A stretch of DNA of 64,000 nucleotides from Scilla litardierei (GCA_030789695.1 CM061130.1:8857860-8921859), one strand, 5' to 3'; counted from the stretch's first letter, positions 24,268-35,869 are shown. A program made the numbers and translations. The notes: generated by a model not told the origin, from the sequence alone.

Positions 24268-25873
24268 TGACCATGCCCCCGTCGGGCGCGTCTAATCCGC
24301 GCCGGATGTTGTGCAATGATGCGAACGGGGGTGTGTGAATTTAAATATTTGTAACCGCAAGCGCACGGTGTCGTAGTGTGGCTTGGGGGTCGAACTCAAG
24401 GAGGCGAGGATGTGCTTGTGTCAAAGAGGATCAAAATCCGCCCATGGGCGAGCTAGCCCAGATCGAATGATGGGTTGTCACGGTAAAGGAATGCAAGGTA
24501 TAGACACTATGAAGGGGAAAAACCCGGGACTTTGGTTTCCACCCCCAACGAGCGACTCTCGTCGACATGGCCTACGGGTAGGATAGCGATCGGAATTAGG
24601 GTCTAAAGGTGAGACGTTGCCTCTGGAAGTGGTACCGACATCCCATGGGACCGATATTCCGATCGGTGATCAGGATGATACGCCGGACTTCCCGGGTTCG
24701 ATCAGTGGGCACTCCCGTGTCCATTAAAACTGATCGACTCTGGGAGCACTAAGCTCGCAATGATAACTCCCAACGTCTCATCCTACCGCTCCCGCGCGCT
24801 AGGATTCGACGTCTACGCTAAGGGCGCGAGCTATGGCTAGGGAGTCAACCGCCAAGTTTATTCCCCCTTGGCCCAACGGTCAAAGGCGGTCTTTTTCCCG
24901 CCGATGACAATAAAACACCCCGCGTAACCGTTAGATTCCTAATCCCTATCGATTTCCTAACCCTATGGACGCATCAGGAAGAGCCCACGAAGGGGTTTCC
25001 GCCAAAATCTCAGATTTGGGAACTACTCACACATATTTAGTAAAAAGCGATCTAAACGAAAATGAACCGTTAAAATCAAGATCAGACAATAGAAATGCGA
25101 TGGTAGTAAAGCAATTAAGATAATACTAAAGTTTTACAAAGATCCGAAAACTTACAAAAACTGGAAAATTACAGCCGTCACAAAATGAAGAAAACAGCAA
25201 AAAATAACCAACTCCCGAATCTGGGAAACCTAGGGTTCTATTTATAGAAAACGACATCACCCGATCGGTTGACAAGTCAACCGATCAGGTGAAGCGCTTC
25301 ACAAAATTACAGCGCAAAGTGGGGTTTCACCCGGTCAGGATGAACCGGTCGGTTGGATCTTGGAAGCGGTCGGTTGGATCTTGGTGCCGACCGGGTGAGG
25401 AGACCGGTTGGATCTTCGTGTCTTGGCTGTTGAAATTCGGCTACAGGTGAACCGATCGGGTGAAGGTCACCCGATCGGTTGGCAATCAGCTTCGAATTTC
25501 CAGAGACTTTGAGCTTTTGACCCGGTCACTGAACCGACTGGGTGACTTCTCGTGAGCTCCAAGCTGCGCCCGGGTGGTGCACGTGTGCAACACCCGATCG
25601 GTTGGAGATGACCAACCGACCGGGTGAGGGGCTGAAAGATGCAATCTTCGTCGTTTGACCCTCTGGATCACGCGTGACTCCTCCCGTTGCTCCGGGGACA
25701 CATGATATCATCGTTTTATGCCCCAAATGCCAGTAAACTCCTGCAAAACACGGAAAACACGGAAAAGTGAAAGAAAACAAGAAAACACGAGAAAACGAAT
25801 ATAAGACGGCGGTAAAACACGGAAAAACACGGAAGAAAACGTGCGTAAATATATGAAATATAAACGCACGTCA
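24268..25873 (-). repeat. 3' LTR of A2
   Basis: It is 1606 bp and very similar to 33541-35157. A minus-strand CTATAAATAG lies at about 25239-25248, with the CCGATCGG-word array on its upstream side (25255-25630). The length difference from the other LTR is one motif duplication near 25285. Confidence 0.92.
25450..25480. repeat. 14-bp-arm hairpin in A2 3' LTR
   Basis: AACCGATCGGGTGA, then the spacer AGG, then its exact reverse complement. It is identical to the hairpins in the other two LTRs of this family. Confidence 0.9.
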
Positions 25874-27188
25874 AAATCCCCCAAGCTGAACTCTTCCTCG
25901 ACCTCGAGGAAGACGAGTGAGAGTAGGAGCTCGGAGGGAAAAAATAGAGAGAAAGAGAGAAAAAGAAAACTCTATATCCCAGATCGCCCGTCAGGGCCAA
26001 CAAAATCAAAAACGACACACCAAGCAAGCAAACGCCAAATCACATCACTAAACCAAGGAATACGAGTCCAGACAAGTGCAGTGGGCCCACGCGGTGAAGC
26101 GCAAGTGAGTGTGGTCGTGTGCTAGCAGACGGTGTCACTATCTACGATGTGCGATAAAGCTCAATATACACAAATCCAGGAAATGACCCAAATATCGATT
26201 CGAATTGAATAAAGCGGTGAATATATAGTTCAAGCATGCATGAGAATAGAGAGAGAATCGAAACATATCATACGTCAGGGACTCCACAACTAGGGTTAAG
26301 GAAATCACCCCACTATAGCCTAGATAATAGCTAAAAAGTTCCTAAGCCAAGTGTTTTCGAAACCGATGGGGGTTGAGATGATGTGGAGAAGAACACTCGG
26401 TGCAAATTCTCGCCTTCCCTTTATTCTCGGCAAGTAGTAAAATATTCACACGGGAATTTTTTTTGGGTTTTGGGTATTTGTATTTTTTTTGGCTTTTTGG
26501 CTATATAAAAATTTTCTTTTCTTTTCTTTTTGGGTTTTTCTTTTCTTTTCTCTTTTTTTTTGGATTTTTGGGGTTTTTGGGCTATACACATGCGTACTCT
26601 CCCAAGTGGGAGAACGGTACACGATGAGGGGATTTGCACCAAGTAAAACAAAAAAGAAGTCGGAATCTAAACACTTGGGCAAAGGAAACTATTCTTGCTA
26701 AATAGAGCATGGGCTAAATGGGTTATCCTAGTCCTTAATTATGGAATCCCGACACATGCGAAATGAAGCATACGATATGTATTTAATCATGCATGCAGAA
26801 ACATGCAAGAGAGGCAAATACCGCATTAATCATATCGACTCGTGATAATCTAGGGGTCATTCCTGGACAGGTATATAAAGTAAAATCATAAAGCGGAAGC
26901 ACACCACACGGCTAGGCACGACACACGACTCACAAAAAGCTAAGTGGACCCACGATGCGTGAAATGCAGGGGGACTCGATATCCTAGAGTTAGTGAGTGT
27001 GATTACCGATGCTATGCTAGGTGTGTGTGATTTTGTGGCAATTCATCATAGGGTTCATCTCTAGGAGAAAGAGATAAAAAAGAAGAAAAGAAAAATTAAA
27101 AACACGATGAAAACAACACAAAAACGAAAAAGAAAGACTCAAATGACGCACAAAGTGCGACTCCCCCAAGCTGAAGCTTGCATTGCCC
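25874..27188 (-). other. 3' untranslated internal region of A2
   Basis: It begins with the purine tract (minus strand CAGCTTGGGGGATTT, 25874-25888). It holds T-rich runs (26455-26590) and a second CCCCCAAGCTGAAGCTTG motif near 27163. No gene is recognised. Confidence 0.6.
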
Positions 27189-28583
27189 TCAATGCAATAA
27201 GAGTGAGTACGGGAGGGCAATGAAAATAGGGGGGAATACGCACAGACACAAAAAGACAAGAAGAACTAGAAAAACACAGATACGAAAATGAAAATAAAGA
27301 AAAATCAAAATCAAACCACACGACAAAAAAATAGAAAAAGAAAGAAAGAAAATGAACAAACTACACGACACGATCAAACCACATGACATGACACGACAAA
27401 AAGTAAAACAAGCACACACAAACAAAGAGAAAACAAAACACGACAACACAGTAAAACAGACTTCCCCCAAGCTAGACATGACAATGCTAGCAATGAAATA
27501 TGAATGTGAAAGTGCAGAAATATGCAAGGTGGATGTCAAAAAAAAGTGAAATAAAAAATCAGGAGAAGGAGAATCCTCGCCCTCCTCGGAAGAGGGTGTG
27601 AATGGGTGGGTGGGGGAGACTGGGGGTGTGCGGAGAAGCGGGGAAAGAGGTGGAGGAATAGGTGCAGTGGTGGTGTGAATGATGGGTGGAATGTCGGTGG
27701 TGGCGGGTGGTTGTGGAAGCACGGCGATCAAGGCGGTGGTAAAAGGAATAGAAATGGGGGGAGAAGACGTGATGGTGACAGTATTGGGTGGAGGTGGGAG
27801 GGATTTGGAGCGCACCTGCAATTTCTTGCGGCGCACATATGATGTGACGGAGGAGGAGGTAGAAGGTGGTGTGGGTGCGACGGAAGTGGTCGTGAGAGGA
27901 GAAGTGGATACCGAGATGGGAATAGATGTGGGTGGGGGAGATGATCACCTAGGTGGGGGCGGGGGAGGTGGGGATGGGTGGGATGGTGGAGGAGAAGAAT
28001 GTGATGGGGGAGGTGATGGAGGTGGGGATGTGTGGGAGGGTGGAGGCGAAGATCGTCGAGGTGGTGAAGGTGGAGGTGGTCCGTGGATGTGAGTGAGAAG
28101 GCGAAGAATGGCGGCCACGTTCCTCTCAAGTGCGAGGAACCGTGGGTGAGTGAGAAAGGAGGACGGTGATGGGTCCGAGGGGGCAGAGGACATGGCGAGA
28201 TCATGGAGGGCTGCGACCTCCCTCTCTAGAGCAAGACGGGCAGAGACCTGGTGGCGACCAAAGGAAGTGGACTGACATGAGGCGGAAGTGGTGCCGGCAG
28301 GTGATGTGGAAGTAGTGCCGGTGGCAGTGGTCATGCCGGCACTGGACACGAGGCCAGAGATGGCCGCAAAGAGATGCTCAGAAGTGATGGGGCCAGGTGC
28401 AGAAACAGGGTGACTTGGGCCAGCCCCAATATCTCCCCGGGACGCAGGAATATCCTGCTCGCCTAAGTGGGCGGCAGGGGAAGGTGGTCTGCGTGCGTCC
28501 GGGGGAAAGAAAGGAAGGTGCAACCCCGCAAAGAACTCGGGATCGGGCGGAAAAGTCCAATCCGCCACGATAGCAACAGTCAT
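27189..28583 (-). pseudogene. Proline-rich downstream part of A2 env-like region
   Basis: A 212-codon frame (28583-27945) starts MTVAIVADWTFPPDPEFF and ends in a long Pro/Ser stretch. Its ATG overlaps the stop of the upstream env-like frame as ATGA. A third frame (27836-27189) starts MRRKKLQVRSKSLPPPPN, is Pro/Thr-rich, then very hydrophobic in its second half. Together they look like the C-terminal part of an env-like protein broken by frameshifts, with a possible membrane segment at the end. The hydrophobic run may also be chance translation of an A-rich strand. Confidence 0.45.
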
Positions 28584-29665
28584 GCGAGCGGGGTTGGGGA
28601 GAATGGTGTAGGGGCGAGGGGGTGGCCGTAATTGAATTCGAAGCGACCGTCGGGGCGGGGCTTAATCATATGAATGTGCCGCAGGACGTCAAGATCTAGA
28701 CGTGAGGGTCCTACGGCGATGGGAAGACCACGGGGGATATGGATATTAAACGGGGGGTAAGAAGAAATAATAGTGATAATGCCCCCACAGCAGATCTTGC
28801 CCTTCCCGGCCCTGCTAATCTCGAGAAGCTTGTAAACAAGCCAATCGCCAGCATGAACAGGGACAGTAGGGGCCCTAAAGCTAACTCCATCATCGTCACG
28901 AACAAAGGGGAAAGTCATGGCCCAGAGAATAAAAAGATCGGGGATAGTCACGGTGCCTGACTCATCCCGCGGGAAAAATGCAGAGGATATGATCATATGG
29001 GCCAAACGAAATATGGGATGGATGATGGAGGAGGCCTTGGCCTTACCACGTGGATAGCGACGGAGTATGGTGAGGCGGAACCAAAAGTTATCGACGTCAA
29101 ATTCCGGGGGGTATCCGTAGTGTCGGATAGCGTCATTCCCTAGAATAGGGAAACCAAATATACGATTGATGGTATCCAGGTTGGTGCGTATGGTTTGGTT
29201 ACGCACCCGGAAAGTGACAGTTGACCCCGACTCACAAACGAGGGAGGAAAGGAATTCTAGGGTGAGTGACGGGTAGGATACCGCAGAGGCATTCAGGAAG
29301 GCCAACCAACCAAGGTTAGCGAAAAGAGTCTCGACCTCGGTGAAGACACCGAGGTCGACGAGTGATTGGGTGTGGGCAAACTTGGTTGATAAATGCCCCC
29401 GAGCATCTAGTCTGTGGTAGAAGTCTTTCTGCTCTTGGTTCCTAAATAGGTACCCATCCGGGCCCAACATGGGGTCCACAGGGGGAATGATAGGTGCGGG
29501 AGGGGTAAGTGTCAGTTCGCGTGTGTGGGGAGGAGGACGTGTTTGTTTACGTCTCTTACGAGACAGTTCCTCCTCCCGCATGATACCCTTCCCCTTATCT
29601 CTCTCTCGGGCCATGTGTGCGAGTGAGCGATGCAAATGAGTGCAAAGTACTATCAAAGTGCACAC
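28580..29665 (-). CDS. Athila ORF-1/env-like protein of A2
   Basis: This is an open minus-strand frame of 361 codons. A later Met at about 29614 (MARERDKGKGIMREEELSRK) is the likelier start because it opens with the usual basic stretch. The body holds FYHRLDARGHLSTKFAHTQS, FLNASAVSYPSLTLEFLSSL, TINRIFGFPILGNDAIRHYG and MIISSAFFPRDESGTVTIPD, which match the pattern of the Athila ORF-1 family. The function is unknown; it sits in the env position but I see no signal peptide. It lies 400 bp downstream of a TATA box at 30050-30057. The stop overlaps the next ATG, so a frameshift there is possible. Confidence 0.7.
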   Translation of the reverse strand: MCTLIVLCTHLHRSLAHMARERDKGKGIMREEELSRKRRKQTRPPPHTRELTLTPPAPIIPPVDPMLGPDGYLFRNQEQKDFYHRLDARGHLSTKFAHTQSLVDLGVFTEVETLFANLGWLAFLNASAVSYPSLTLEFLSSLVCESGSTVTFRVRNQTIRTNLDTINRIFGFPILGNDAIRHYGYPPEFDVDNFWFRLTILRRYPRGKAKASSIIHPIFRLAHMIISSAFFPRDESGTVTIPDLFILWAMTFPFVRDDDGVSFRAPTVPVHAGDWLVYKLLEISRAGKGKICCGGIITIISSYPPFNIHIPRGLPIAVGPSRLDLDVLRHIHMIKPRPDGRFEFNYGHPLAPTPFSPTPLA

Positions 29666-30049
29666 ACACGAACAACCAAGCAGATTAAATATCTAGGGTA
29701 AAAATTGAAATTTGAGAAGTGGAGCAAAGTTACCCCATAGAAATTCGAGCTCCTCGCTTGTAAATGACCCAATGCCGGGCAATGGGAGAAGTGTGGAGCC
29801 GCGGCACTCTTCTTCAGCAAAAAATTCGAAAGTGGGGGTTGGTATTGGGAATTAGGGCTAGAGAAATGCGAAATAGGAGAGGGAGAGAGAGAAATAGACG
29901 GAGAGATGCAAGGGGGAGGTGGAGAGAGAGGTTAATGGAGGATTTGAGGTTGTGGGAGAGGGGTTTTTGGCAGTCGAGTGCTTGGAGGAGACGAAATGAT
30001 GGCGAAACGGCGAGATCGGGCGAGGGTTTGTGAACGGGTGGGTCGGGGG
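29666..30049 (-). other. Leader between internal TATA box and env-like ORF of A2
   Basis: This purine-rich stretch (plus strand GAGAGGGAGAGAG type) would be the untranslated leader if transcription starts at the TATA box at 30050. No gene is seen. Confidence 0.4.
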
Positions 30050-30430
30050 TATTTATAGGTTTTAAGTCGAACCGGTCGGGTGAGTTGTCACCCGATCGGT
30101 TGACTTTAGGTCGAAATTTGATGCTGAAGAAATGCTACAGGCGACCCGATCGGTTGAGAACTCAACCGATCGGTTCGCCGCTCCACACATTTTCCCGAGA
30201 ACTCAGAGTTTCTCACTCGGTCCCTCAACCGGTCTCGCTTATTGTCACCCGCTCGGTTGACAATTCCCTGAAATTTTCCCGAGAGTTTCCCCAGGTCACC
30301 CGGTCCGCTCACCCGGTCTCATCTTTCTCCACCCGGTCGGTTCATTTGGTGACAGACACGGCTGTTAGCTGATACATCCCAACCGATCGGGTGAGTTATC
30401 ACCCGATCGGTTGGGGCCTTGTTTTCTGCA
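30050..30430 (-). promoter_or_regulatory. Internal promoter-like module of A2
   Basis: A minus-strand TATAAATA lies at 30050-30057. Upstream are repeated pairs such as CAACCGATCGGGTGA / TCACCCGATCGGTTG (30378-30413) and GAACCGATCGGTTGAG (30157-30176). The LTR TATA region has the same order of parts, including the CCTGTAGC word. It probably drives the env-like ORF; this is inferred. Confidence 0.55.
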
Positions 30431-30726
30431 AAAAACCAAAAATCACCTAAATTCCACGTCGGAAGTTCTTGCGGCTGGATTTATTTATAAAAGTAGATAA
30501 AATAAAGTTGAAAATACTCCTAAAAATTGAAACAAAAGTTTAGAGCATGGGTTGCCTCCCATGAAGCTCTTTTGTTTAACGTCGTTTAGCTCGATGCCCG
30601 TTGATGATGTTCATGGTGGGCGATACGGGTGATGCCCAAAGTCCGGCATCTCTTCAACTCCAGAGCTTGTGGCTATTGGTGTAGTCGACGGCTGTAAAAA
30701 GATTTGCTCGACTACCCTCCCTTTGT
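30431..30726 (-). other. Pol-deletion junction region of A2
   Basis: It holds the conserved post-pol segment (GAGCTTCATGGGAGGCAACC, minus strand, about 30548-30567) directly downstream of the protease tail. That tail continues out of frame to about 30600 (GRVVEQIF). Confidence 0.55.
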
Positions 30727-31908
30727 CTACAGGATCCGGGGCTTCTCCCTCAAATTGGCGTCTACCGCCATCTTTTTCAGGATCCGGACCTCATCACCAG
30801 TGAGGTCCATGGGTTCTTTCCCCTTTCTCCTCATGGGAGGAGACTTAGGGAATCCGGGAGGGATCACATGTCGCGCGACCGCATCATTAGCAACTTCATT
30901 CTTTGGGGAGCCAACTTGCTCTCCAAGGTTCCCCAAGCTATCCGGGGGATTACTCGAGAGCACTTCCCAGGCACTTGTTTCAACAGCTCTATCTTCTTCA
31001 TTCTCCAGCATACTGATACTCGGATCGTCCGGGGGATTTGGATGCTTCATCGACAAGCCTAAGTCAAATTCGACTCTTTCTTGGCCCACATTGAGGGAAA
31101 GCTTCCCATTCTTCACGTCTATCAAAACTCCGACGGTTGCCATAAAGGGTCGTCCAAGAATAATTGGGGTATGCTTGTCTTCCGGCATGTCCATCACCAC
31201 AAAATCAACCGGTACATGTACTCCTCTCACATCGACTGGGAGGTCGTCCACTACTCCCACCGGGTACTGGACCGAACGGTCAGCAAGTTGCAATGTCATG
31301 CCGGTGGGCTCTAAGTCTCCCATCCCTATTCTCTTGTACAACGATAGGGGCATTAAGCTGACACTCGCGCCTAGATCGACAAGTGCCCTCTGGATTTCCA
31401 CTTCCCCAATAGAGCAAGGGATGGAGAAACTTCTGGGGTTCTTGAGCTTGGGCGGATTTGCGTGCTGAATAAGTGCGCTGCACTCCGCTGTTAACACGAC
31501 CTTCTCTTTTCTAGATCCCCGTGTCACCAAGTCTTTCAGAAATTTAGCATATGAGGGAATCGTCTCGATGGCCTCGAGGAAGGGGATTTGTAAGCTCATA
31601 TCTTTCACCATGGCAAAGAATTTGCCATACTTCTCATCGATTTTGGCTTTGGCAAGCCGTTGTGGGAAAGGCACAATGGGCTTGAACACTATTGGGTTCC
31701 CTTCCTCATCTTTCTTCTTCTCCTCTCTATGAACTCCCTCCGGAGTAGTTAGCTTTGGTGACGAAGCACCATCGTCATTTAGTTTCTCAATTGGTCGTTC
31801 CACGACCAACGGTGCTTCCGGTCCTTTGGGGGGCTCTCTCGTAGGTATTTGCGTTCCGCTCCTCAAGACGATGGCAGACACGTTCTCATGCTCATGTGTG
31901 AGCGCCAA
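30727..31908 (-). pseudogene. Gag end and aspartic protease of A2
   Basis: This 393-codon frame is the polyprotein-processing protease. It has SAIVLRSGTQIPTRE near the start, DEKYGKFFAMVKDMSLQIPF, active-site region ALVDLGASVSLMPLSLYKR, VDFVVMDMPEDKHTP and IILGRPFMATVGVLID. The active site reads DLGAS rather than the D-T/S-G of most relatives, the same as in A1, so it is a family feature. The frame ends EKPRIL at 30727 because one G is missing from a G-run (five in A1, four here). Upstream a TAA (near 31925) separates it from gag. Confidence 0.85.
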
Positions 31909-31999
31909 GGTCCGATTTACCCCCTAGGGTTCACCTCAGGCTGTGGCGGTAAAAGATTCTGCGGTCTCTGAAGGTTTGCCACTTGCAACCCCAGCTGGG

Positions 32000-33330
32000 T
32001 CACCTGATCAGTGAGGACTCTTTGTCCCATCTCCAACTTCAGATTTATTTTCTCTTGATTGGCGATGTATTGAGTCAAGAGGGACTCAACCGGAGAAATG
32101 GCCCTCTGCTGGCCGTATTGCTGCTGGGTGGGCTGCTGATTCCTAGGAGCATACTGTTGATACTGTGGCGGAGGTTGTTGCTGCTGAAATTGCTGCTGGG
32201 GCCTAGCCGGCTGATATATCTGCTGTTGTTACTGAGCCGGCTGTTGATAAGGCGCCCGGTAACTAAGGTTCGGATGATTCTGGTTGTTTGGAGAGTAGGC
32301 TGGGTTGGAGTTGGTTCGTGGTGGAAAAGGCGCATTCCCCGTAGGATTGTAAAATAATGCGCTCGTCTGATCCAACGGTGGTGAGATGTCACCACCGTCG
32401 AACTCTCCAAAATCTTCGGACTCCACCGCAGCAATCTGTTGTGTACCGGCGCCACCGGCACCTACCATCAATGCGGAGATCTGGGTTGACAGCAAGTCAA
32501 ACTTGCTTGACAATTTGTCGACGTCTTCGACTCTATGGATACCCCCAGATCTTGATGTGGCTCTCTCGTCACACCACCGTTCATTGTTGGATGCCATATT
32601 TTCCAAAATTTGCCTGGCATCTTCTTCGCTTCTTGACATGAAGGACCCTCCAGTCGCGGCGTCCATGGAAGATTTTAAATAGTCCCTCAACCCATTATAA
32701 AACAGATTTATGATCTGCCACTTGGGGAGCTCATGGTAGGGACATCTTCTCTGCATCTCCTTGTATCTTGTCCAAGCCTCATGCAAGGACTCATGGCTGG
32801 CCTGGGAGAAGGAGGAGATCTCACTCCTCAGCTTCATGGTCTTCCCCGGGGGAAAGAACTTCGTCAGGAAAGCATTTGAGAGCTTCTCCCAGGTGTTGAA
32901 TGTATTTGGGTCCTTCCCCCTAAGCCACAGCTTGGCCTTATCTCGCAAGGAGAAGGGGAACAGCTTCAGTCAGATCGCCTCAGTTGTGACACCATTTATC
33001 CAGAAGGTGTCACATTTCTCTAAGAAGAAGTCTAGATGCTCAATCGGGCTCTCCATGGGTGCACCCGAAAATTGGTCCTGCTGGGATCCACGTCACCAAA
33101 GATGGCTTAAGCTCGAAGCTTTGGGCCGTAATAGCTGGAGGACAGATGGCGGAGGTGGACTCGATAGATGGCATCGAGTACTCCAACAGGGACTTGTGAG
33201 GCGGGGTGTTCTCCCCCATGGCTTCAGGATCCTCTCTTCTTCGCTTCTCGGCGGCCAAACGCCTTAGGGTGGCGTTTATCTCTGGATTAACGGGGATCAA
33301 GTCGTCGAGACTTCTTGAACTCCTGCGCAT
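32000..33330 (-). pseudogene. gag of A2, frameshifted
   Basis: The start is MRRSSRSLDDLIPVNPEIN at 33330. One extra base near 33080 shifts the frame. A TGA replaces an Arg codon at 32970-32972 (EAI-stop-LKLF). From 32948 the gag domain is open (RDKAKLWLRGKDPNTFNTWE, LTKFFPPGKTMKLRSEISSF, YNGLRDYLKSSMD), followed by ALFYNPTGNAPFPP and a Gln-rich tail. No zinc knuckle is seen. Confidence 0.85.
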
Positions 33331-33516
33331 GAAAAACAACAAACACTCGTGAAGCGAAAAGTGGGAAAGAAACAGATAAGATAAGAAATAAAAATAAAAA
33401 TAAAAATAAAAATAAGAAAATAAAAAGGAAAAAGAAGAATGCGAAAATTATCGCGAGGTAGGGATGAGAGCTAGACACGAGGGTTCATGAAATCCAAAAA
33501 TAACAAGCACGTTGCC

Positions 33517-33534
33517 TCCCCGGCAACGGCGCCA
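33517..33534 (-). promoter_or_regulatory. Primer binding site of A2 (tRNA-Asp)
   Basis: TCCCCGGCAACGGCGCCA is a perfect 18-bp match to the 3' end of plant tRNA-Asp including CCA, 6 bp from the LTR. Confidence 0.9.
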
Positions 33535-33540
33535 TAAACT

Positions 33541-35157
33541 TGACCATGCCCCCGCCGGGCGCGTCTAATCCGCACCGGATGTTGTGCAATGATGCGAACG
33601 GGGGCGTGTGAATTTAAATATTTGTAACCGCAAGCGCACGGTGTCGTAGTGTGGCTTGGGGGTCGAACTCAGGGAGGCGAGGATGTGCTTGTGTCAAAGA
33701 GGATCAAAATCCGCCCATGGGAGAGCTAGCCCAGATCGAATGATGGGTTGTCACGGTAAAGGAATGCAAGATATAGACAATATGAAGGGAAAAAACCCGG
33801 GACTTTGGTTTCCACCCCAACGAGCGACTCTCGTCGACACGGCCTACGGGTAGGATAGCGATCGGAATTAGGGTCTAAAGGTGAGACGTTGCCTCTGGAA
33901 GTGGTACCGGCATCCCATGGGCCCGATATTCCGGTCGGTGCCCAGGATGATACGCCGGACTTTCCGGGTTCGATCAGTGGGCACTCCCGTGTCCATTAAC
34001 ACTGATCGACTCCGGGAGCACTAAGCTCGCAACGATAACTCCCAACGTCTCATCCTGTCGCTCCCGTGCGCTAGGATTCGACGTCTACGCTAAGGGCACG
34101 AGCTATGGCTAGGGAGTCAACCACCAAGTTTATTCCCCCTTGGCCCAACGGTCAAAGGCGATCTTTTTCCCGTCGATGACAATAAAACATCTCGCGTAAC
34201 CGTTAGATTCCTAATCCCTATCGATTTCCTAACCCTATGGACGCATCGGGAAGAGCCCACGAAGGGGTTTCTGCCAAAATCCCAGATTTGGGAACTACTC
34301 ACACATATTTAGTAAAAAGCGATCTAAACGAAAATGAACCGTAAAAATCATGATCAGACAATAGAAATGCGATGGTAGTAAAGTAATTAAGATAATACTA
34401 AAGTTTTACAAAGATCCGAAAACTTACAAAAACTGAAAAATTACAGCTGTCACAAAATGAAGAAAACAACAAAAAATAACCAACTCCCGAATCTGGGAAA
34501 CCTAGGGTTCTATTTATAGAAAACGACATCACCCGATCGGTTGACAAGTCAACCGATCGGGTAACCGATCGGGTGAAGCGCTTCACAAAATTACAGCGCA
34601 AAGCGGGGTTTCACCCGGTCAGGATGAACCGGTCGATTGGATCTTGGAAGCGGTCGGTTGGATCTTGGTGCCGACCGGGTGAGGAGACCGGTTGGATTTT
34701 CGTGTCTTGGCTGTTGAAATTCGGCTACAGGTGAACCGATCGGGTGAAGGTCACCCGATCGGTTGGCAATCAGCTTCGAATTTCCAGAGACTTTGAGCTT
34801 TTGACCCGGTCACTGAACCGACCGGGTGACTTCTCATGAGCTCCAAGCTGCGCCCGGGTGGTGCACGCGTGCAACACCCGATCGGTTGGAGATGACCAAC
34901 CGACCGGGTGAGGGGCTGAAAGATGCAATCTTCGTCGTTTGACCCCTTGGATCACGCGTGACTCCTCCCGTTGCTTCGGGGACACATGATATCATCGTTT
35001 TATGCCTCAACTGCCAGTAAACTCCTGCAAAACACGGAAAACACGAAAAAGTGAAAGAAAACAAGAAAACACGAGAAAACGAATATAAGACGGCGGTAAA
35101 ACACAGAAAAACACGGAAGAAAATGTGCGTAAATATATGAAATATAAACGCACGTCA
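33541..35157 (-). repeat. 5' LTR of A2
   Basis: It is 1617 bp, TGACC...CGTCA in plus reading. A minus-strand CTATAAATAG lies at 34510-34519. It carries one extra GGTAACCGATCG unit near 34560 compared with the 3' LTR. The hairpin is at 34734-34764. Confidence 0.92.
34734..34764. repeat. 14-bp-arm hairpin in A2 5' LTR
   Basis: It has the same arms and AGG spacer as at 14115 and 25450. Confidence 0.9.
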
Positions 35158-35162
35158 CTGCT

Positions 35163-35231
35163 GAACCTATTTTCCAAGAATAATTCATATTTGTGTTATC
35201 CAAGACTTATTCATCTTTTCTATACAAATAT
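35163..35231 (+). pseudogene. Env-like ORF of SIRE-like element, piece 2
   Basis: It continues piece 1 in frame (NLFSKNNSYLCYPRLIHLFY, then TNI) up to 35231. The next piece at 56079 starts RTKVIDTQ, and by comparison with the domain pattern roughly ten codons are missing between them. The flank therefore lost sequence during the later insertions. Confidence 0.65.
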
Positions 35232-35869
35232 TGTAAGAGACCCAGCCAAGTGACGACGTTCTTCGTCCAGGTTTCGTCGCCAACGCCACCCAATGGGAGG
35301 CGGAGAAGTCACATCAGGGGGTTGAAGCCTCTGGAGTGATGTTTGACGGCCGAGTGTTGCCACGAGCTGGGAATCAAAGGAGATGCCGTTGAGATGGAGG
35401 GAGCAGATGGATTTGTGAGAAGAAGAATACAAACCGTTGATGAGCAGTGGGCCTAGCCGTTAGAGTCATCATTGCAACGAAACAGCTGGCTTCTTTTCCC
35501 CTTGCCTCCAGCTACCCAAGGGTCGATTGTAATTAAGAGTAGGCTCACAAATCCTAACAGAATTCTGTTAGAGTTGTTAGAATCTTTGGAGAGCAAGGAT
35601 AAGTAGTGAATTGGGAGAGAATTGTAGGCATCGAATATTTTTGAGAAATCAATCCAATCTCTTTATCTCCTTTGAGATTTCAGCTTTATTTTCATTTCAG
35701 TCTCATTTTCATTTGTTCTCATGTTTTCCTATTTTTTTGTTCTTCATTGATCTCTCTTGATCTTTCCTTTCTGCTAATTCGTGTCGCTGTGAGCCATGGG
35801 CCGGCGATTGAAGCTTGCAGAAGTGGAGGAGCGGGCGGCGGAGCCACCAGAGGAGGCGGTGTCTCCACA
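35232..35869 (+). repeat. 5' LTR of the transducing element
   Basis: It is 638 bp and contains the ATG (35796) and first 24 or so codons of the long ORF. There is no strong TATA box. T-rich stretches at 35680-35770 may be the leader. Confidence 0.9.

Larger units (their letters stand above)
24268..35157 (-). mobile_element. Athila-type Ty3/gypsy element A2, complete but pol-less
   Basis: This is a minus-strand element of 10.9 kb with both LTRs (33541-35157, 24268-25873), CTGCT duplication, perfect 18-bp tRNA-Asp primer site, gag, protease, internal promoter-like module, env-like ORF and purine tract. Reverse transcriptase, RNase H and integrase are absent. The protease is followed at once by the conserved segment that normally closes pol. 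A1 has the same layout, so this is a family and not one damaged copy. Movement would need enzymes in trans. Confidence 0.9.

Noticed and set aside
27606..28092. Gly-rich plus-strand frames
   Set aside because: They mirror the proline-rich env-like region on the other strand and reflect composition only.
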